Below are positions 7,378 through 16,398 of a stretch of 64,000 nt of DNA, in pieces (position 1 is the first letter of the stretch; each line of letters opens with the position of its first letter). The translations under genes and the position numbers were made by a program. A model generated the notes under the pieces. It saw nothing but the letters and a program-made list of their open reading frames with translations. It was not told the DNA's origin and did not search any database. Origin of the DNA: Dokdonella_A sp044227025 (GTDB taxonomy: Bacteria; Pseudomonadota; Gammaproteobacteria; Xanthomonadales; Rhodanobacteraceae); the NCBI RefSeq assembly GCF_044227025.1, contig NZ_JBGAFX010000009.1, forward strand, positions 1 through 64,000, given 5' to 3'.

Positions 7378-8310
7378 TCAGCGTTGCGACGATTCGAGGA
7401 ATTCGCGCAATGCAGCCTGCTGCCGGCTGACCTCGGACGCCAACTCCGGCGCCAACGCTTGCTTGTCGCTTGCCACCAGAGCCTGCTGGTCCGTGGTTGC
7501 GGCGGCCGGATTCGCCGGCGCATTGGCATTGATCGACGTGAGCTCGCCCTCGTAGAGAACTCGCGAAGCCGTTGCGCCGGAGCCGTTGCCGGTCGGGTTG
7601 CTGCTCAGCAAGTGGACCCAGCCAGCACCAAGGCCGCGATGATCATCCATGCCGAGCGCATACGAATGCACGTAGCTGCCCGACTGCAGCGCGGTAATGA
7701 TGTACTCGCCGAGAGAACTCGAATAGGAACCGAGCGCGACGTGGGTTGACGAACCGTCCGCATGGCCGGCAGCGTAGACCGTGCCGTCGTTGCCGGTGTA
7801 CTGGTGGTCGAACACGATCCAGTCACCCGTGACGAGCCCGCCAGCGTTGATGGTGAATACCCATTCTCCGTAGAGCAGATCGCGCGGCGATGCGAACCCG
7901 TAGTTGAACTTGGAGATCTCGAGCGGGCCGTTCGGCGTGGTCAATGTCGCCGTCTGGTTGGTGTGGAACTGGATCGACATCGGGCCCGCCGCACCACTGT
8001 GCGCCGTCGGCTGGTACGCCGGGCAACCGAAGCACTGGCCATCGGAATAACTGTCGTAGGAACTCTGGAAGCGGCCTGTCGCGTGGTTGTAGGTCCCCGA
8101 CGACAGGTACCAGATCGGCGCCCCGTTCTGGGTATAGATGAACGTCGTGACGATCATCGTGCTGCCCTGGATGTCGATGTTGAAGCCGCGTCCGCCGTCG
8201 CCTGCGTGAGCCCACAACCCGGTGGCGGGACCACCGATCGTGGTAAAGGCGACTGCCTGGAGGCTGCCGAATGCAAGCCCGAGTGCCACTATCCATGCAA
8301 AGCGTTTCAT
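7378..8310 (-). CDS. Secreted protein of unknown function with GRGF/IWYLS pattern
   Basis: A 310-residue exported protein. Residues 1-21 (MKRFAWIVALGLAFGSLQAVA) are a Sec signal peptide. The mature part begins with a segment of the form GLWAHAGDGGRGFNIDIQGS, then TTFIYTQNGAPIWYLSSG. This aromatic beta-rich pattern recurs in secreted proteins of Lysobacterales, where I know it without a functional name. A similar element appears to repeat (YGEWVFTI...DWIVFDH). The C-terminal 60 residues are alanine/glutamine-rich and probably helical. It lacks the C-terminal GF tag seen in four other exoproteins of this window. Its stop is 11 bp from the convergent lipoprotein gene. Confidence 0.75.
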   Translation of the reverse strand: MKRFAWIVALGLAFGSLQAVAFTTIGGPATGLWAHAGDGGRGFNIDIQGSTMIVTTFIYTQNGAPIWYLSSGTYNHATGRFQSSYDSYSDGQCFGCPAYQPTAHSGAAGPMSIQFHTNQTATLTTPNGPLEISKFNYGFASPRDLLYGEWVFTINAGGLVTGDWIVFDHQYTGNDGTVYAAGHADGSSTHVALGSYSSSLGEYIITALQSGSYVHSYALGMDDHRGLGAGWVHLLSSNPTGNGSGATASRVLYEGELTSINANAPANPAAATTDQQALVASDKQALAPELASEVSRQQAALREFLESSQR

Positions 8311-8554
8311 GCGTTTTTCCCCCGGTTGGTTGAGACTGAATCGCCGCTCCCGATCCGCGCTGGATGGCCGGTTCCGGCTGCCGCTACTCTGGGCGCTCCC
8401 ATCGCCCATGTATGTAGGAAAACGGCGCGTCGGGCCGTTCCCGACATCTCCGGCCCGAATGTCGAAACCGGCCCTGCCCGTTCGTCGTCCAGGACAGGAA
8501 CACGGCCGAGCCGTTCGACCGAACGGACGCCGGTTCGCAAACGAGGAGACGACG

Positions 8555-8983
8555 ATGCGCTGCATGGTGATGGTCCGCGCGACACGCGCTTCGGAAGCCG
8601 GCGAGATGCCGAGCCAGGCCCTGATGGAAGCGATGGGGGCGTTCAACGAGGAACTGGTCAAGGCCGGGGTAATGCTCGCCGGTGAAGGGCTCAAGCCGAG
8701 CGCCGAAGGTGCGCGTGTGCGCTTCGCCGGCAAGACGCGCACGGTCATCGACGGCCCGTTCGCGGAAACGAAGGAGCTCGTCGCGGGGTTCTGGCTGTGG
8801 CAGGTGCGCTCGCTCGAAGAAGCGATCGAATGGGCGCGTCGATGCCCGAATCCGTTCGACAGCGGCGAGTCCGAACTGGAAATCCGCCCGTTGTACGAAG
8901 CGGAGGACTTCGGCGCCGAGTTCACCCCGGAACTGCGCGAACAGGAAGAGCGCCTGCGCGCCGAGATCGCGGCGCGCAACTGA
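8555..8983 (+). CDS. YCII-related DGPF-domain protein
   Basis: A 142-residue cytoplasmic protein of the YCII-related/DGPF family (ferredoxin-like dimeric alpha/beta barrel fold), with the signature TVIDGPFAETKELVAGFW at about 66-83. Genes of this family are typically found next to ECF42 sigma factors, and one follows here 97 bp downstream. The ATG at 8555 is set by GAGGAG seven bases upstream. The biochemical role is unknown; a stress-linked enzymatic or signalling role has been proposed for the family. A short hairpin (GTTGCGC/GCGCAAC, 8997-9012) separates it from the sigma gene. A second family member lies at 12950-13321. Confidence 0.85.
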   Translation: MRCMVMVRATRASEAGEMPSQALMEAMGAFNEELVKAGVMLAGEGLKPSAEGARVRFAGKTRTVIDGPFAETKELVAGFWLWQVRSLEEAIEWARRCPNPFDSGESELEIRPLYEAEDFGAEFTPELREQEERLRAEIAARN

Positions 8984-9080
8984 CGTCCGACCATGAGTTG
9001 CGCAGGCGCAACCGGCGCAACATCGCTTGCCCGCAGTTGCAGCTTGTGCGACGCCGGCGGGGATGGTCTCATCCCCGCCC

Positions 9081-10337
9081 ATGACAACCGCCATCCATCG
9101 CACGATCGACGCTGTCTGGCGCATCGAGTCTCCGCGCCTGATCGCCGGCCTCGTGCGCATGGTCCGCGACGTCGGCCTCGCCGAGGAGCTGGCGCAGGAT
9201 GCGCTGGTCAGTGCGCTGGAGCGCTGGCCGCAGTCGGGCGTACCGGACAACCCCGGCGCCTGGCTGATGGCGACCGCCAAGCATCGCGCGATCGACACCC
9301 TGCGCCGGCACAAGCTCGCCGATCGCAAGTTCGAGCAGCTCGGCCACGAAATCGAACTGCACCAGGAGGGTGGCGACGCCACGCTCATCGAATCTCTTGA
9401 TGACGATATCGGCGACGACCTGCTGCGTCTCGTGTTCACGTCCTGCCACCCGGTACTGTCGAAGGAAGCGCGCGTCGCGCTGACCCTGCGCCTGCTCGGC
9501 GGACTGACCACCGATGAAATCGCGCGCGCATTCCTCGTGCCCGAAGCGACCGTCGCGCAGCGCATCGTGCGCGCGAAGAAGACCCTCGCCGCCGCGAACG
9601 TGCCTTTCGAGGTTCCACGCGGCGACGAGCTGGTCGACCGGCTCGCGGCCGTGCTCGAAGTCATCTACCTGATCTTCAACGAAGGCTACTCGGCGACCGC
9701 CGGTGACGACTGGATGCGACCGGCGCTGTGCGAGGACGCCCTGCGCCTCGGGCGCGTGCTCGCAGGCCTGATGCCGGAGCACGCCGAAGTACACGGGCTC
9801 GTCGCGCTGATGGAAATCCAGGCCTCGCGCGCACGCGCCCGCATCGGCTCCTCCGGCGAACCGATCCTGCTGCTGGAGCAGAACCGCGCGCTATGGGACC
9901 AGCTCGCGATCCGACGCGGCCTCGAAGAACTCGACCGCGCGGAGAAGCTCGGCGGCTCGCTCGGCCCATACGCGCTGCAGGCTGCGATCGCCGCATGCCA
10001 TGCGCGCGCGCGCAGCGCCGGCGACACCGAATGGCCGCGCATTGCCGCGCTTTACTCGCTGCTCGCGCGTGTCTCGCCCTCGCCGATCGTCGAACTCAAC
10101 CGTGCCGTCGCGGTTGCAATGGCAAACGGGCCGGCCGACGGGCTCGCGATCATCGACACCCTCGCCAACGAGCCGTCGTTGCAGAACTACCACCTGCTGC
10201 CGAGCGTACGCGGCGATCTCCTCGCCCGCCTGGGTCGCAACGACGAGGCGCGCAGCGAGTTCGAGCGCGCCGCCGCCCTGACCCGCAACGAACGCGAACG
10301 CGTGCTGCTGCGCTCGCGCGCCGAGGCGCTGGGCTGA
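9081..10337 (+). CDS. ECF42-type RNA polymerase sigma factor with C-terminal extension
   Basis: A 418-residue protein, more than twice the length of a minimal ECF sigma factor. Residues about 8-75 form region 2 (LVRMVRDVGLAEELAQDALV, NPGAWLMATAKHRAIDTLRR). Residues about 110-170 form region 4 with the helix-turn-helix LGGLTTDEIARAFLVPEATV. The remaining 250 residues are helical TPR-like repeats, the feature of group ECF42, which lacks an anti-sigma factor and uses the extension for control. The DGPF gene upstream is the usual partner and likely target. The start at 9081 was chosen because conserved region 2 begins shortly after it; upstream codons are not family-like. Confidence 0.9.
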   Translation: MTTAIHRTIDAVWRIESPRLIAGLVRMVRDVGLAEELAQDALVSALERWPQSGVPDNPGAWLMATAKHRAIDTLRRHKLADRKFEQLGHEIELHQEGGDATLIESLDDDIGDDLLRLVFTSCHPVLSKEARVALTLRLLGGLTTDEIARAFLVPEATVAQRIVRAKKTLAAANVPFEVPRGDELVDRLAAVLEVIYLIFNEGYSATAGDDWMRPALCEDALRLGRVLAGLMPEHAEVHGLVALMEIQASRARARIGSSGEPILLLEQNRALWDQLAIRRGLEELDRAEKLGGSLGPYALQAAIAACHARARSAGDTEWPRIAALYSLLARVSPSPIVELNRAVAVAMANGPADGLAIIDTLANEPSLQNYHLLPSVRGDLLARLGRNDEARSEFERAAALTRNERERVLLRSRAEALG

Positions 10338-10366
10338 GGCCTGGGCGCGCGCTTCAGAGGCACGTC

Positions 10367-11644
10367 CTAGGCAATGCTCTCGACGCCGCCCATGTACCGG
10401 CGCAGCGCTTCCGGCACGCCGATCGAGCCATCCGCGTTCTGGTAGTTCTCCATCACCGCGATCAGCGCGCGGCCGACCGCGACGCCGGAACCGTTGAGGG
10501 TGTGCACGAGCTCGGTCTTGCCGGCTTCCGGATTGCGCCAGCGCGCCTGCATGCGGCGCGCCTGGAAATCCGTGCAGTTCGAGCACGAGGAGATTTCGCG
10601 ATAGGTGTTCTGCGAGGGCAACCAGACTTCGAGATCGAACGTCTTGGTTGCGGTGAAGCCCATGTCGCCCGTGCACAGCAGCATGCGTCGGTACGGCAGG
10701 CCGAGTCTTTCCAGCACGACCTCCGCGCAGCGCGTCATGCGCTCGTGCTCGTCGAAGCTGTCGGCGGGCTTGCTGATGCTCACCAGCTCGACCTTCTCGA
10801 ACTGGTGCTGGCGGATCATGCCGCGCGTGTCGCGCCCGTGCGAGCCGGCTTCGGCGCGGAAGCACAGCGAGTGCGCGGCCATGCGCAACGGCAGCGCGTC
10901 GGCTTCGACAATCTCGTCGCGCACGATGTTGGTGAGCGACACTTCCGCGGTCGGGATCAGGTAGCGTTTCGTCTCGCCGACCTCGGTCGCGAACAGGTCC
11001 TCCTCGAACTTCGGCAACTGGCCGGTGCCGCGCATCGCATCGGCGTTGACGATCAATGGCACGTTGCATTCGAGGTAACCATGCTCGCCCGTGTGCAGGT
11101 CGAGCATGAACTGCGCGAGCGCGCGATGCAGTCGCGCGAGTCCGCCACGCAGCACGGTGAAGCGCGCGCCGGAAAGCTTCGCGCCGGTGTCGCCGTCGAG
11201 CCAGCCATTGTGCGCGCCGAGTTCGACATGATCCTTGACCGCGAAATCGAACGCGCGCGGCGTGCCCCAGCGGTGCTGCTCGGCATTGCCGCCCTCGTCA
11301 TTTCCGACGGGCACGGACTCGTGCGGCAGGTTCGGGATGCCGAGCGACGCTGTCGCGAGGCGCTCCTGCACCTCGGCGAGCGCCTGCTCATTCGCTTTCA
11401 ACTGGTCGCCGATGCCCGCGACTTCGGCCATCAGCGCGGCGGTGTCCTCGCCCTTGGCCTTGGCCATGCCGATCGCCTTCGAGCGCGTGTTGCGCAGGTT
11501 CTGCAGCTCCTGCGTCTCGGTCTGCACGCGCTTGCGCTCGGACTCGATCGCCTCCAGCGCGGCGGTATCGAGCGTGTAGCCGCGCGTCGCGAGGCGCTGG
11601 GCGGTGTCGGCGAGATGGCCGCGCAGGAGGGCCGGATCGAGCAT
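10367..11644 (-). CDS. serS: Seryl-tRNA synthetase
   Basis: A 425-residue class IIa synthetase that charges tRNA-Ser and tRNA-Sec in the cytoplasm. Residues about 25-105 form the long antiparallel coiled coil that contacts the tRNA variable arm (KRVQTETQELQNLRNTRSKA, QALAEVQERL). The catalytic core carries motif 2 at 261-283 (CFRAEAGSHGRDTRGMIRQH) and motif 3 at about 381-402 (HTLNGSGVAVGRALIAVMEN). Length and N terminus are standard. It is flanked by the ECF42 gene (convergent) and a repeat-containing gap upstream, and appears transcribed alone. Confidence 0.98.
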   Translation of the reverse strand: MLDPALLRGHLADTAQRLATRGYTLDTAALEAIESERKRVQTETQELQNLRNTRSKAIGMAKAKGEDTAALMAEVAGIGDQLKANEQALAEVQERLATASLGIPNLPHESVPVGNDEGGNAEQHRWGTPRAFDFAVKDHVELGAHNGWLDGDTGAKLSGARFTVLRGGLARLHRALAQFMLDLHTGEHGYLECNVPLIVNADAMRGTGQLPKFEEDLFATEVGETKRYLIPTAEVSLTNIVRDEIVEADALPLRMAAHSLCFRAEAGSHGRDTRGMIRQHQFEKVELVSISKPADSFDEHERMTRCAEVVLERLGLPYRRMLLCTGDMGFTATKTFDLEVWLPSQNTYREISSCSNCTDFQARRMQARWRNPEAGKTELVHTLNGSGVAVGRALIAVMENYQNADGSIGVPEALRRYMGGVESIA

Positions 11645-11749
11645 GGGAATTCCGCGGAAACGTGGATGGATCGCGGATTATCGCGGCTTGGCCGAGGCAT
11701 GCGCAAACCGCCTTGCGAATCCACATCCCATGCACGGGATTGCGACCTC

Positions 11750-11821
11750 TGTGGGAGCCGCGGAAGCCGCGCCATCTTCGCGAGACAGGCCAGGCGCATC
11801 GCGGCGTCCGCCGCTCCCACA
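11750..11821. repeat. REP-like TGTGGGAG inverted pair (copy 1)
   Basis: TGTGGGAGCCGCGGAAGCCG at 11750-11769 faces GCGGCGTCCGCCGCTCCCAC at 11801-11820 in inverted orientation, the form of a BIME-like pair of REP elements. A second, very similar pair is at 32091-32166. Sequences beginning GTGGGAGC and carrying GCGGAAGCCGCG are dispersed REPs mobilised by RAYT transposases in pseudomonads and xanthomonads. No RAYT gene is in this window. Confidence 0.8.
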
Positions 11822-11831
11822 CGAGGCGCTC

Positions 11832-12740
11832 CTACACCGCCGGCCCGGCGCCGCTGGCGATGCGCCCGATCGTCGCGTCCTTTTCTTCCCACAGCGCGCT
11901 CATCCATGCCTGGAAGCGCTCGCGGAATGCCGCGTCGCCCTGGTAGTCGCCGCCGACGAACTCGCGCGGGATCGGTCGCTCGCGCACTTGCAGGCGTACT
12001 TCCCTGACCTTGTCGCCGAACAGGTCGAGCATCGTCGGACGCCCTTGCGGATAGACGATCGTGACGTCGAGGATCGCCTGCAACCCCTCGCCCATCGCGT
12101 CGAGCACGAACGCGACGCCGCCGGACTTCGGCTTCAACAGGTGCCGGTGCGGCGATTGCTGCGCGGCATGCTTGGCAACCGTGAAGCGGGTTCCCTCGAC
12201 GAAGTTCATCACCGAAACCGGGATCGAGCGGAATTTCTCGCACGCGCGCCGGGTCGAGGCGATATCGCGGCCGGCCAGCTCCGGTCGCCGCTCGACCTGC
12301 TCGCGCGTGTAGCGTTTCATGAACGGGAAATCCAGCGCCCACCATGCGAGGCCCATGAGCGGAATCCAGAACAGCTGGCTCTTGAGGAAGAACCGCAGCA
12401 GCGGAATTCGCCGGTTGAACACCTTCTGCAACACCGGGATGTCGACCCAGCTCTGGTGGTTGGCGAGCACGAGGTAGTGGCCATCGCGGCGCAAGTCCAC
12501 ATCACCCTCGTCGACGACGAAGCGCGTCTGCGTGAACAGGTCGATCATGCGGCTGTTGAAGCCGATCCAGCTCTCCGCTATCCCGGTCAGCAGCGGATTG
12601 CAGGCGACCCGCACCGCCCTGAACGGCAGCAGGGCCTTGAACAAGGCGACCGCGAACAGCGGCAGCACGTGCAGCACGGTGCTCGAACCGATCAGGATCG
12701 CGGCGAGGACGATGCGCAGGCCAGCCGGCAGGTGATGCAT
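11832..12740 (-). CDS. YihG-like lysophospholipid acyltransferase
   Basis: A 302-residue PlsC-superfamily protein of the longer YihG-type branch. An N-terminal hydrophobic region (about 8-40) anchors it to the inner membrane. NHQSWVD at 94-100 supplies the HX4D catalytic pair (His95, Asp100), and NFVEGTRFT at 179-187 is the second substrate-binding block. In E. coli this branch acylates lysophosphatidic acid and shapes fatty-acid composition. The start MHHLPAGLRI at 12738-12740 gives normal length; longer readings are not membrane-like. It stands alone between serS and the second DGPF gene. Confidence 0.85.
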   Translation of the reverse strand: MHHLPAGLRIVLAAILIGSSTVLHVLPLFAVALFKALLPFRAVRVACNPLLTGIAESWIGFNSRMIDLFTQTRFVVDEGDVDLRRDGHYLVLANHQSWVDIPVLQKVFNRRIPLLRFFLKSQLFWIPLMGLAWWALDFPFMKRYTREQVERRPELAGRDIASTRRACEKFRSIPVSVMNFVEGTRFTVAKHAAQQSPHRHLLKPKSGGVAFVLDAMGEGLQAILDVTIVYPQGRPTMLDLFGDKVREVRLQVRERPIPREFVGGDYQGDAAFRERFQAWMSALWEEKDATIGRIASGAGPAV

Positions 12741-12949
12741 GCGATTCCAGGACGGGTACGTCCATGCAGGGTAACGGTGATCGCGCCCGCAAGCGAGCGT
12801 CCATCGGCGCGGTCGCGGCCTGGCGACGACCCGACCGCGATGTCGATTTCCGTCTCCGCCGTTCGTCGTCATCGACGCGAGCCGGCCAGTCGGCCCGCCG
12901 CGGGTCGGCGAATCCGACTCCTGCACTTCACCCTGGAGGAAGCAGCACG

Positions 12950-13321
12950 ATGCGATTCCTGTCGATGGTACGAATCAACGAAAACTCGGGCGTGGTGCCG
13001 AGCGCCGAGCTCATGGCCGACATGGGCAAGCTGATGGAGGAAATGACCAGGGCCGGCAAGCTCGTCGACACGGCCGGGTTGCGTCCGACCGCGGAAGGCA
13101 AGCGCGTGCGCTTCGAGCACGGCAAGCTCAGTACGACCGATGGCCCGTTCAGCGAGAGCAAGGAAGTGATCGGCGGCTACGCCATGCTCGAAGCAGAGTC
13201 GATGGAGGAAGCACTCGAACTGACCCGGCGCTTCCTCGCAGTCCACGGCGACGAATGGAACGTGGAATGCGAGGTGCGCCAACTCGAATGGCATCCCGAT
13301 TGCGCGGGGCGGGGCAGCTGA
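12950..13321 (+). CDS. YCII-related DGPF-domain protein, second copy
   Basis: A 123-residue DGPF-family protein (signature STTDGPFSESKEVIGGYAM at about 60-78), paralogous to 8555-8983 in layout: an MVR-type first strand, an AEGKRVRF centre and an EEALELTRRF helix. It has a strong GGAGGAAGCAGCACG ribosome binding site before ATG 12950. Unlike the first copy it has no adjacent sigma factor gene: upstream is the divergent acyltransferase and downstream the convergent DUF885 gene. It is probably controlled in trans, perhaps by the ECF42 factor 3 kb away. No promoter match was established. Confidence 0.85.
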   Translation: MRFLSMVRINENSGVVPSAELMADMGKLMEEMTRAGKLVDTAGLRPTAEGKRVRFEHGKLSTTDGPFSESKEVIGGYAMLEAESMEEALELTRRFLAVHGDEWNVECEVRQLEWHPDCAGRGS

Positions 13322-13350
13322 CGCTTGCGCCCGGGCGCCTCATCTTCGTC

Positions 13351-13370
13351 GTCCCGGCACAAGCCGGGAC
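13351..13370. repeat. GTCCCGGC hairpin between convergent genes
   Basis: GTCCCGGC and GCCGGGAC pair perfectly around the loop ACAA, in the gap between the convergent DGPF and DUF885 genes. Hairpins of the type GTCCCGGCNNNNGCCGGGACCCAG are common dispersed intergenic repeats in proteobacteria. It has no T-tract but may stop transcription or protect mRNA 3' ends. Confidence 0.5.
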
Positions 13371-13421
13371 CCAGTTCGTTCAGTTCCTCCGACGGCAACG
13401 ACCGCAACCGATCGGCTCCCT

Positions 13422-15242
13422 CTATCCCGCCTTCTTCGCCGCGATCCAGTCGTCGACCACGCGCTCGAGCAGGGCAAGCGGCAGCGAGCCGTGCACCAGC
13501 ACCTGGTCGTGGAATTCACTCAGCACGAACTTCGGTCCGAGCGCCTGTTTCGCCTTCTCGCGCAATTCGAGAATCTTCAGCATGCCGGCCTTGTACGCGA
13601 GCGCCTGGCCCGGGTCGACGAAGTAGCGCTCGATCTCGGCGGTGACGTCGGTCTCCGACATGCCGGTGTTGTCCATCATGTAGGTGATCGCCTGCTCGCG
13701 CGTCCAATGCTTGTAGTGGATGCCGGAATCGACCACCAGGCGCACCGCGCGCATCATTTCGTCGCGCAGTCGGCCCAGGTTGTCGAGCGGGTCCTTCTCG
13801 AAACCGAGCTCCCAAGCGAGGCGTTCCGCGTACAGCGCCCAGCCTTCCGCGTACGCGGTGAACGGCAGCACGCGACGGAAGAACGGCACGCCCTGCAGTT
13901 CCTGCGCGATCGAGATCTGGAAGTGATGGCCCGGTATGCCTTCATGGTAGGCCAGCGTGCGCATCGCGAACTTCGGGTTCTCCTCGGTGTTGCGCATGTT
14001 CGCGAAGAACGTGCCGGGGCGCGTTCCGTCGAACGAGCCGGGCTGGTAGTACGCGCCCGGCGCGGTCTTCTCGGAGAACTCGGGCACCGCCTTGACCTGC
14101 ACGCCGAGCTTGGGCCGCACGTGGAACGCGTCGCCGAGATGGGCGTTCACGTCGTCGAGGATCGACTGATACTGCTCAAGCATCGCCTTCTTGCCTTCCG
14201 GCGTGTTCGGATAGGTCGCATCGGGCATCCTTGCGAGCTGCTGCACGCGCGGCCCGATCGGGCCGTCGACGAGCCCCTTGTCCCGGAGGATCGCATCCAT
14301 CTCGGTCGTGACGCGCGCGACTTCCGCGAGGCCGAGCGTGTGCACCTGCTCCGGCGTCATGTCGGTCGTGGTGTGCATGCGCACCAGATAGGCGTAGTAC
14401 GCATCGCCGTCCGGCAGGCTCCAGGCGCCGTCGTTGCGCGTGACCTTCGGCTGCAGCGCGGCGAAATAGTCGATCAGCGTGCTGTAGGCCGGGTACACGT
14501 TGCGCTCGATCGACGACTCGACCCTGCCGAGCAGCGCATCGCGATCGGCCTGGCTCATCGCATCCGGTGCGATCTTGTCGAGCTTCTCCTTGAAATTCGT
14601 GTACAGCGTGTGCTGCTTCGCGGGCGTCGCGACGAACGCCTTCATCTGCGCGAGCACTTCGTCCACCGTGAACTTCGGCGGCACCACCTTGTTCGCCTCT
14701 CGCAGGCGCAGGCCTTCGAGCACCTGCGCGAACTTGTGCGGGAACAGGTCCAGCCGCGCGATGTAGGCGTCGGCATCGTGGCGGTTGTTGACCTGGTGCG
14801 TCTGGGCCATGAAGTCCGGCAGCGTCGACTGCACGCCGAACAACTGGTTGACCGGGAAATCGTGGTCGCGGAATGTGTCGCCCTCGACCTGCATGGTCAG
14901 GAAGTAGTCGAGCACGTCGTAGGAAAGCTGGCCTTCGCGATCGAGCGCAGAGCGGTCGTAGCGGTGCAGCGTCTCGACATCGTTGCGCACCATTTCGGCC
15001 ATTTCGGCCTCGTGCGCGGGCGAGGCGTCATCGAACTTGCTGCTGTAGAAGTCCGCCCACGGCGGCAACACGCGCAGGTTGCTCAGCAACTCCGGACTCT
15101 GCAACGCGAATTGGGCGAATACGCGGCCGTAGAACCAGTCGATCGAATACGGCTTGAAGTACCAGACGTGCACGAACAGCGCACCGCCGAGCACGAGCAC
15201 CAGCAGGACCAGCCTTAGCAGCCACTTCAGAAGCGTACGCAT
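13422..15242 (-). CDS. DUF885-family membrane-anchored putative metallopeptidase
   Basis: A 606-residue protein with a single N-terminal membrane anchor (residues 5-28, LLKWLLRLVLLVLVLGGALF) and a large, mostly helical, probably periplasmic domain. The DUF885 hallmark YHEGIPGHHFQ lies about two thirds along and resembles an HExxH-type zinc site (HE...HH), with a downstream AYAEGWALYAERLA segment providing a further glutamate. Family members are annotated as peptidase-like, but substrate data are scarce. The start ATG 15240-15242 directly follows GGGGAAGGG, which also forms one arm of a hairpin (15247-15272). No partner gene is evident. Confidence 0.88.
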   Translation of the reverse strand: MRTLLKWLLRLVLLVLVLGGALFVHVWYFKPYSIDWFYGRVFAQFALQSPELLSNLRVLPPWADFYSSKFDDASPAHEAEMAEMVRNDVETLHRYDRSALDREGQLSYDVLDYFLTMQVEGDTFRDHDFPVNQLFGVQSTLPDFMAQTHQVNNRHDADAYIARLDLFPHKFAQVLEGLRLREANKVVPPKFTVDEVLAQMKAFVATPAKQHTLYTNFKEKLDKIAPDAMSQADRDALLGRVESSIERNVYPAYSTLIDYFAALQPKVTRNDGAWSLPDGDAYYAYLVRMHTTTDMTPEQVHTLGLAEVARVTTEMDAILRDKGLVDGPIGPRVQQLARMPDATYPNTPEGKKAMLEQYQSILDDVNAHLGDAFHVRPKLGVQVKAVPEFSEKTAPGAYYQPGSFDGTRPGTFFANMRNTEENPKFAMRTLAYHEGIPGHHFQISIAQELQGVPFFRRVLPFTAYAEGWALYAERLAWELGFEKDPLDNLGRLRDEMMRAVRLVVDSGIHYKHWTREQAITYMMDNTGMSETDVTAEIERYFVDPGQALAYKAGMLKILELREKAKQALGPKFVLSEFHDQVLVHGSLPLALLERVVDDWIAAKKAG

Positions 15243-15246
15243 TGCC

Positions 15247-15272
15247 CTTCCCCGATCCGCAAAAAGGGGAAG
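15247..15272 (-). promoter_or_regulatory. Hairpin enclosing the ribosome binding site of the DUF885 gene
   Basis: On the minus strand CTTCCCC pairs with GGGGAAG around a 12-base loop. The right arm GGGGAAG(GG) is the Shine-Dalgarno sequence of the gene starting at 15242. The structure could mask translation initiation. No known riboswitch is recognised. Confidence 0.4.
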
Positions 15273-15355
15273 CCTACCCTGCGTCGCGGGCTTGCGTCAT
15301 GCGCCGGAAGACACGGTATCGATGCCTCATGCCGGCGTCCGGGTAGCGGACGGCC

Positions 15356-16174
15356 TCAGAGATAGCGCCTGGGTCCGCCCGCGGGACTGCGTCGCACGTC
15401 GTCGCCGATCGGAATCACGTCGCCGACATCGACGCGGCCTTCCGGTTCCCTGAACTTCGGATCGTAGGGGTTGTCGCTCTCGCGCAGTTGGCGGTACGCG
15501 ATCGAGCCATCGACGGCGCCGGCACCGGTGATGCCGAAGGCGTTCTGGGTGCTGCTGTTCGCCTTCGCAGAGTGCGGGTTCTCCGGATTCGAAACCACGG
15601 TCATGCCGGTCGCGTCGCGCCCCCCGACCTGGACCGGACCGGTGCCACCGCCGATATGCGAACCGGTCGCCTCGTTGCGCACCTGTACCCACCTCTGCTT
15701 GGCGCGCTTAAGCGCGACATCGTCCGCATATTTCTTCTTCAGATCGCGCCAGATCGCGTTCGCGCGTTCGTATTCCTCATCGGTCATGCGCGAATAGGCA
15801 AGATCGCGCGCCGCGACGTAATCCTTGTCGCCACGCTCCGCCGCGAGCGCGAGCCAGGCGAGTCCGAGCGGCTTGTCCTCGGGAACGCCCTCGCCCTTGG
15901 TGTAGATGACGCCGAGGTTGTACTGCGCCGGCTTGTACGCCCACGACGCCGATACTTCGTACATGTTGATCGCGAATGCGTAGTCGTCCTTGCGCACGGC
16001 GGTGACACCCTTGGCAAAAAACACCTCGCCGGGTCGCGCACTGTCGCGTGGCTGCGAACCGCGCACCTGCGAGGTCGCACCGTTGTTGAGCATCGGGTCG
16101 AACGCTGAAGCCACGAGCGGCAGCGTGGCGGCGACCGTGCAGCCTATCAGGACGGAGAGATGGACGGTGCGCAT
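15356..16174 (-). CDS. Secreted protein with Sel1-like repeat
   Basis: A 272-residue exported protein: signal peptide MRTVHLSVLIGCTVAATLPL plus VASA, then a mature region containing one Sel1-type (TPR-like) repeat, AQYNLGVIYTKGEGVPEDKP followed by LGLAWLALAAERGD. These helical pairs usually mediate protein contacts in the periplasm or envelope. The C-terminal third is glycine- and proline-rich and probably disordered. The start MRTVHL (16172-16174) was chosen over one 63 bases upstream because the signal peptide then has a normal length. It may be co-transcribed with the DUF885 gene's region, but the 113 bp gap and a hairpin argue for separate control. Confidence 0.78.
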   Translation of the reverse strand: MRTVHLSVLIGCTVAATLPLVASAFDPMLNNGATSQVRGSQPRDSARPGEVFFAKGVTAVRKDDYAFAINMYEVSASWAYKPAQYNLGVIYTKGEGVPEDKPLGLAWLALAAERGDKDYVAARDLAYSRMTDEEYERANAIWRDLKKKYADDVALKRAKQRWVQVRNEATGSHIGGGTGPVQVGGRDATGMTVVSNPENPHSAKANSSTQNAFGITGAGAVDGSIAYRQLRESDNPYDPKFREPEGRVDVGDVIPIGDDVRRSPAGGPRRYL

Positions 16175-16398
16175 GATGAACGACCTCGCAATCGCGTGCT
16201 GTCCGTGAAAACTACCCTTGACGATGAGTCCATGCAACTCCTGCCCCGCGCTTCGCCCGCGGCCTGTGCCGCGCGTCCGGAACGGCGCATACTACGCACG
16301 CCAATCAGGGAGGGGAGTCCGTGATGGTTTCGATGCGATCCACGGTGCCGGCGTTCGGCAGCGCGCCTTCCAGCGTGCGCATTGGCGGAAACCGCCGC

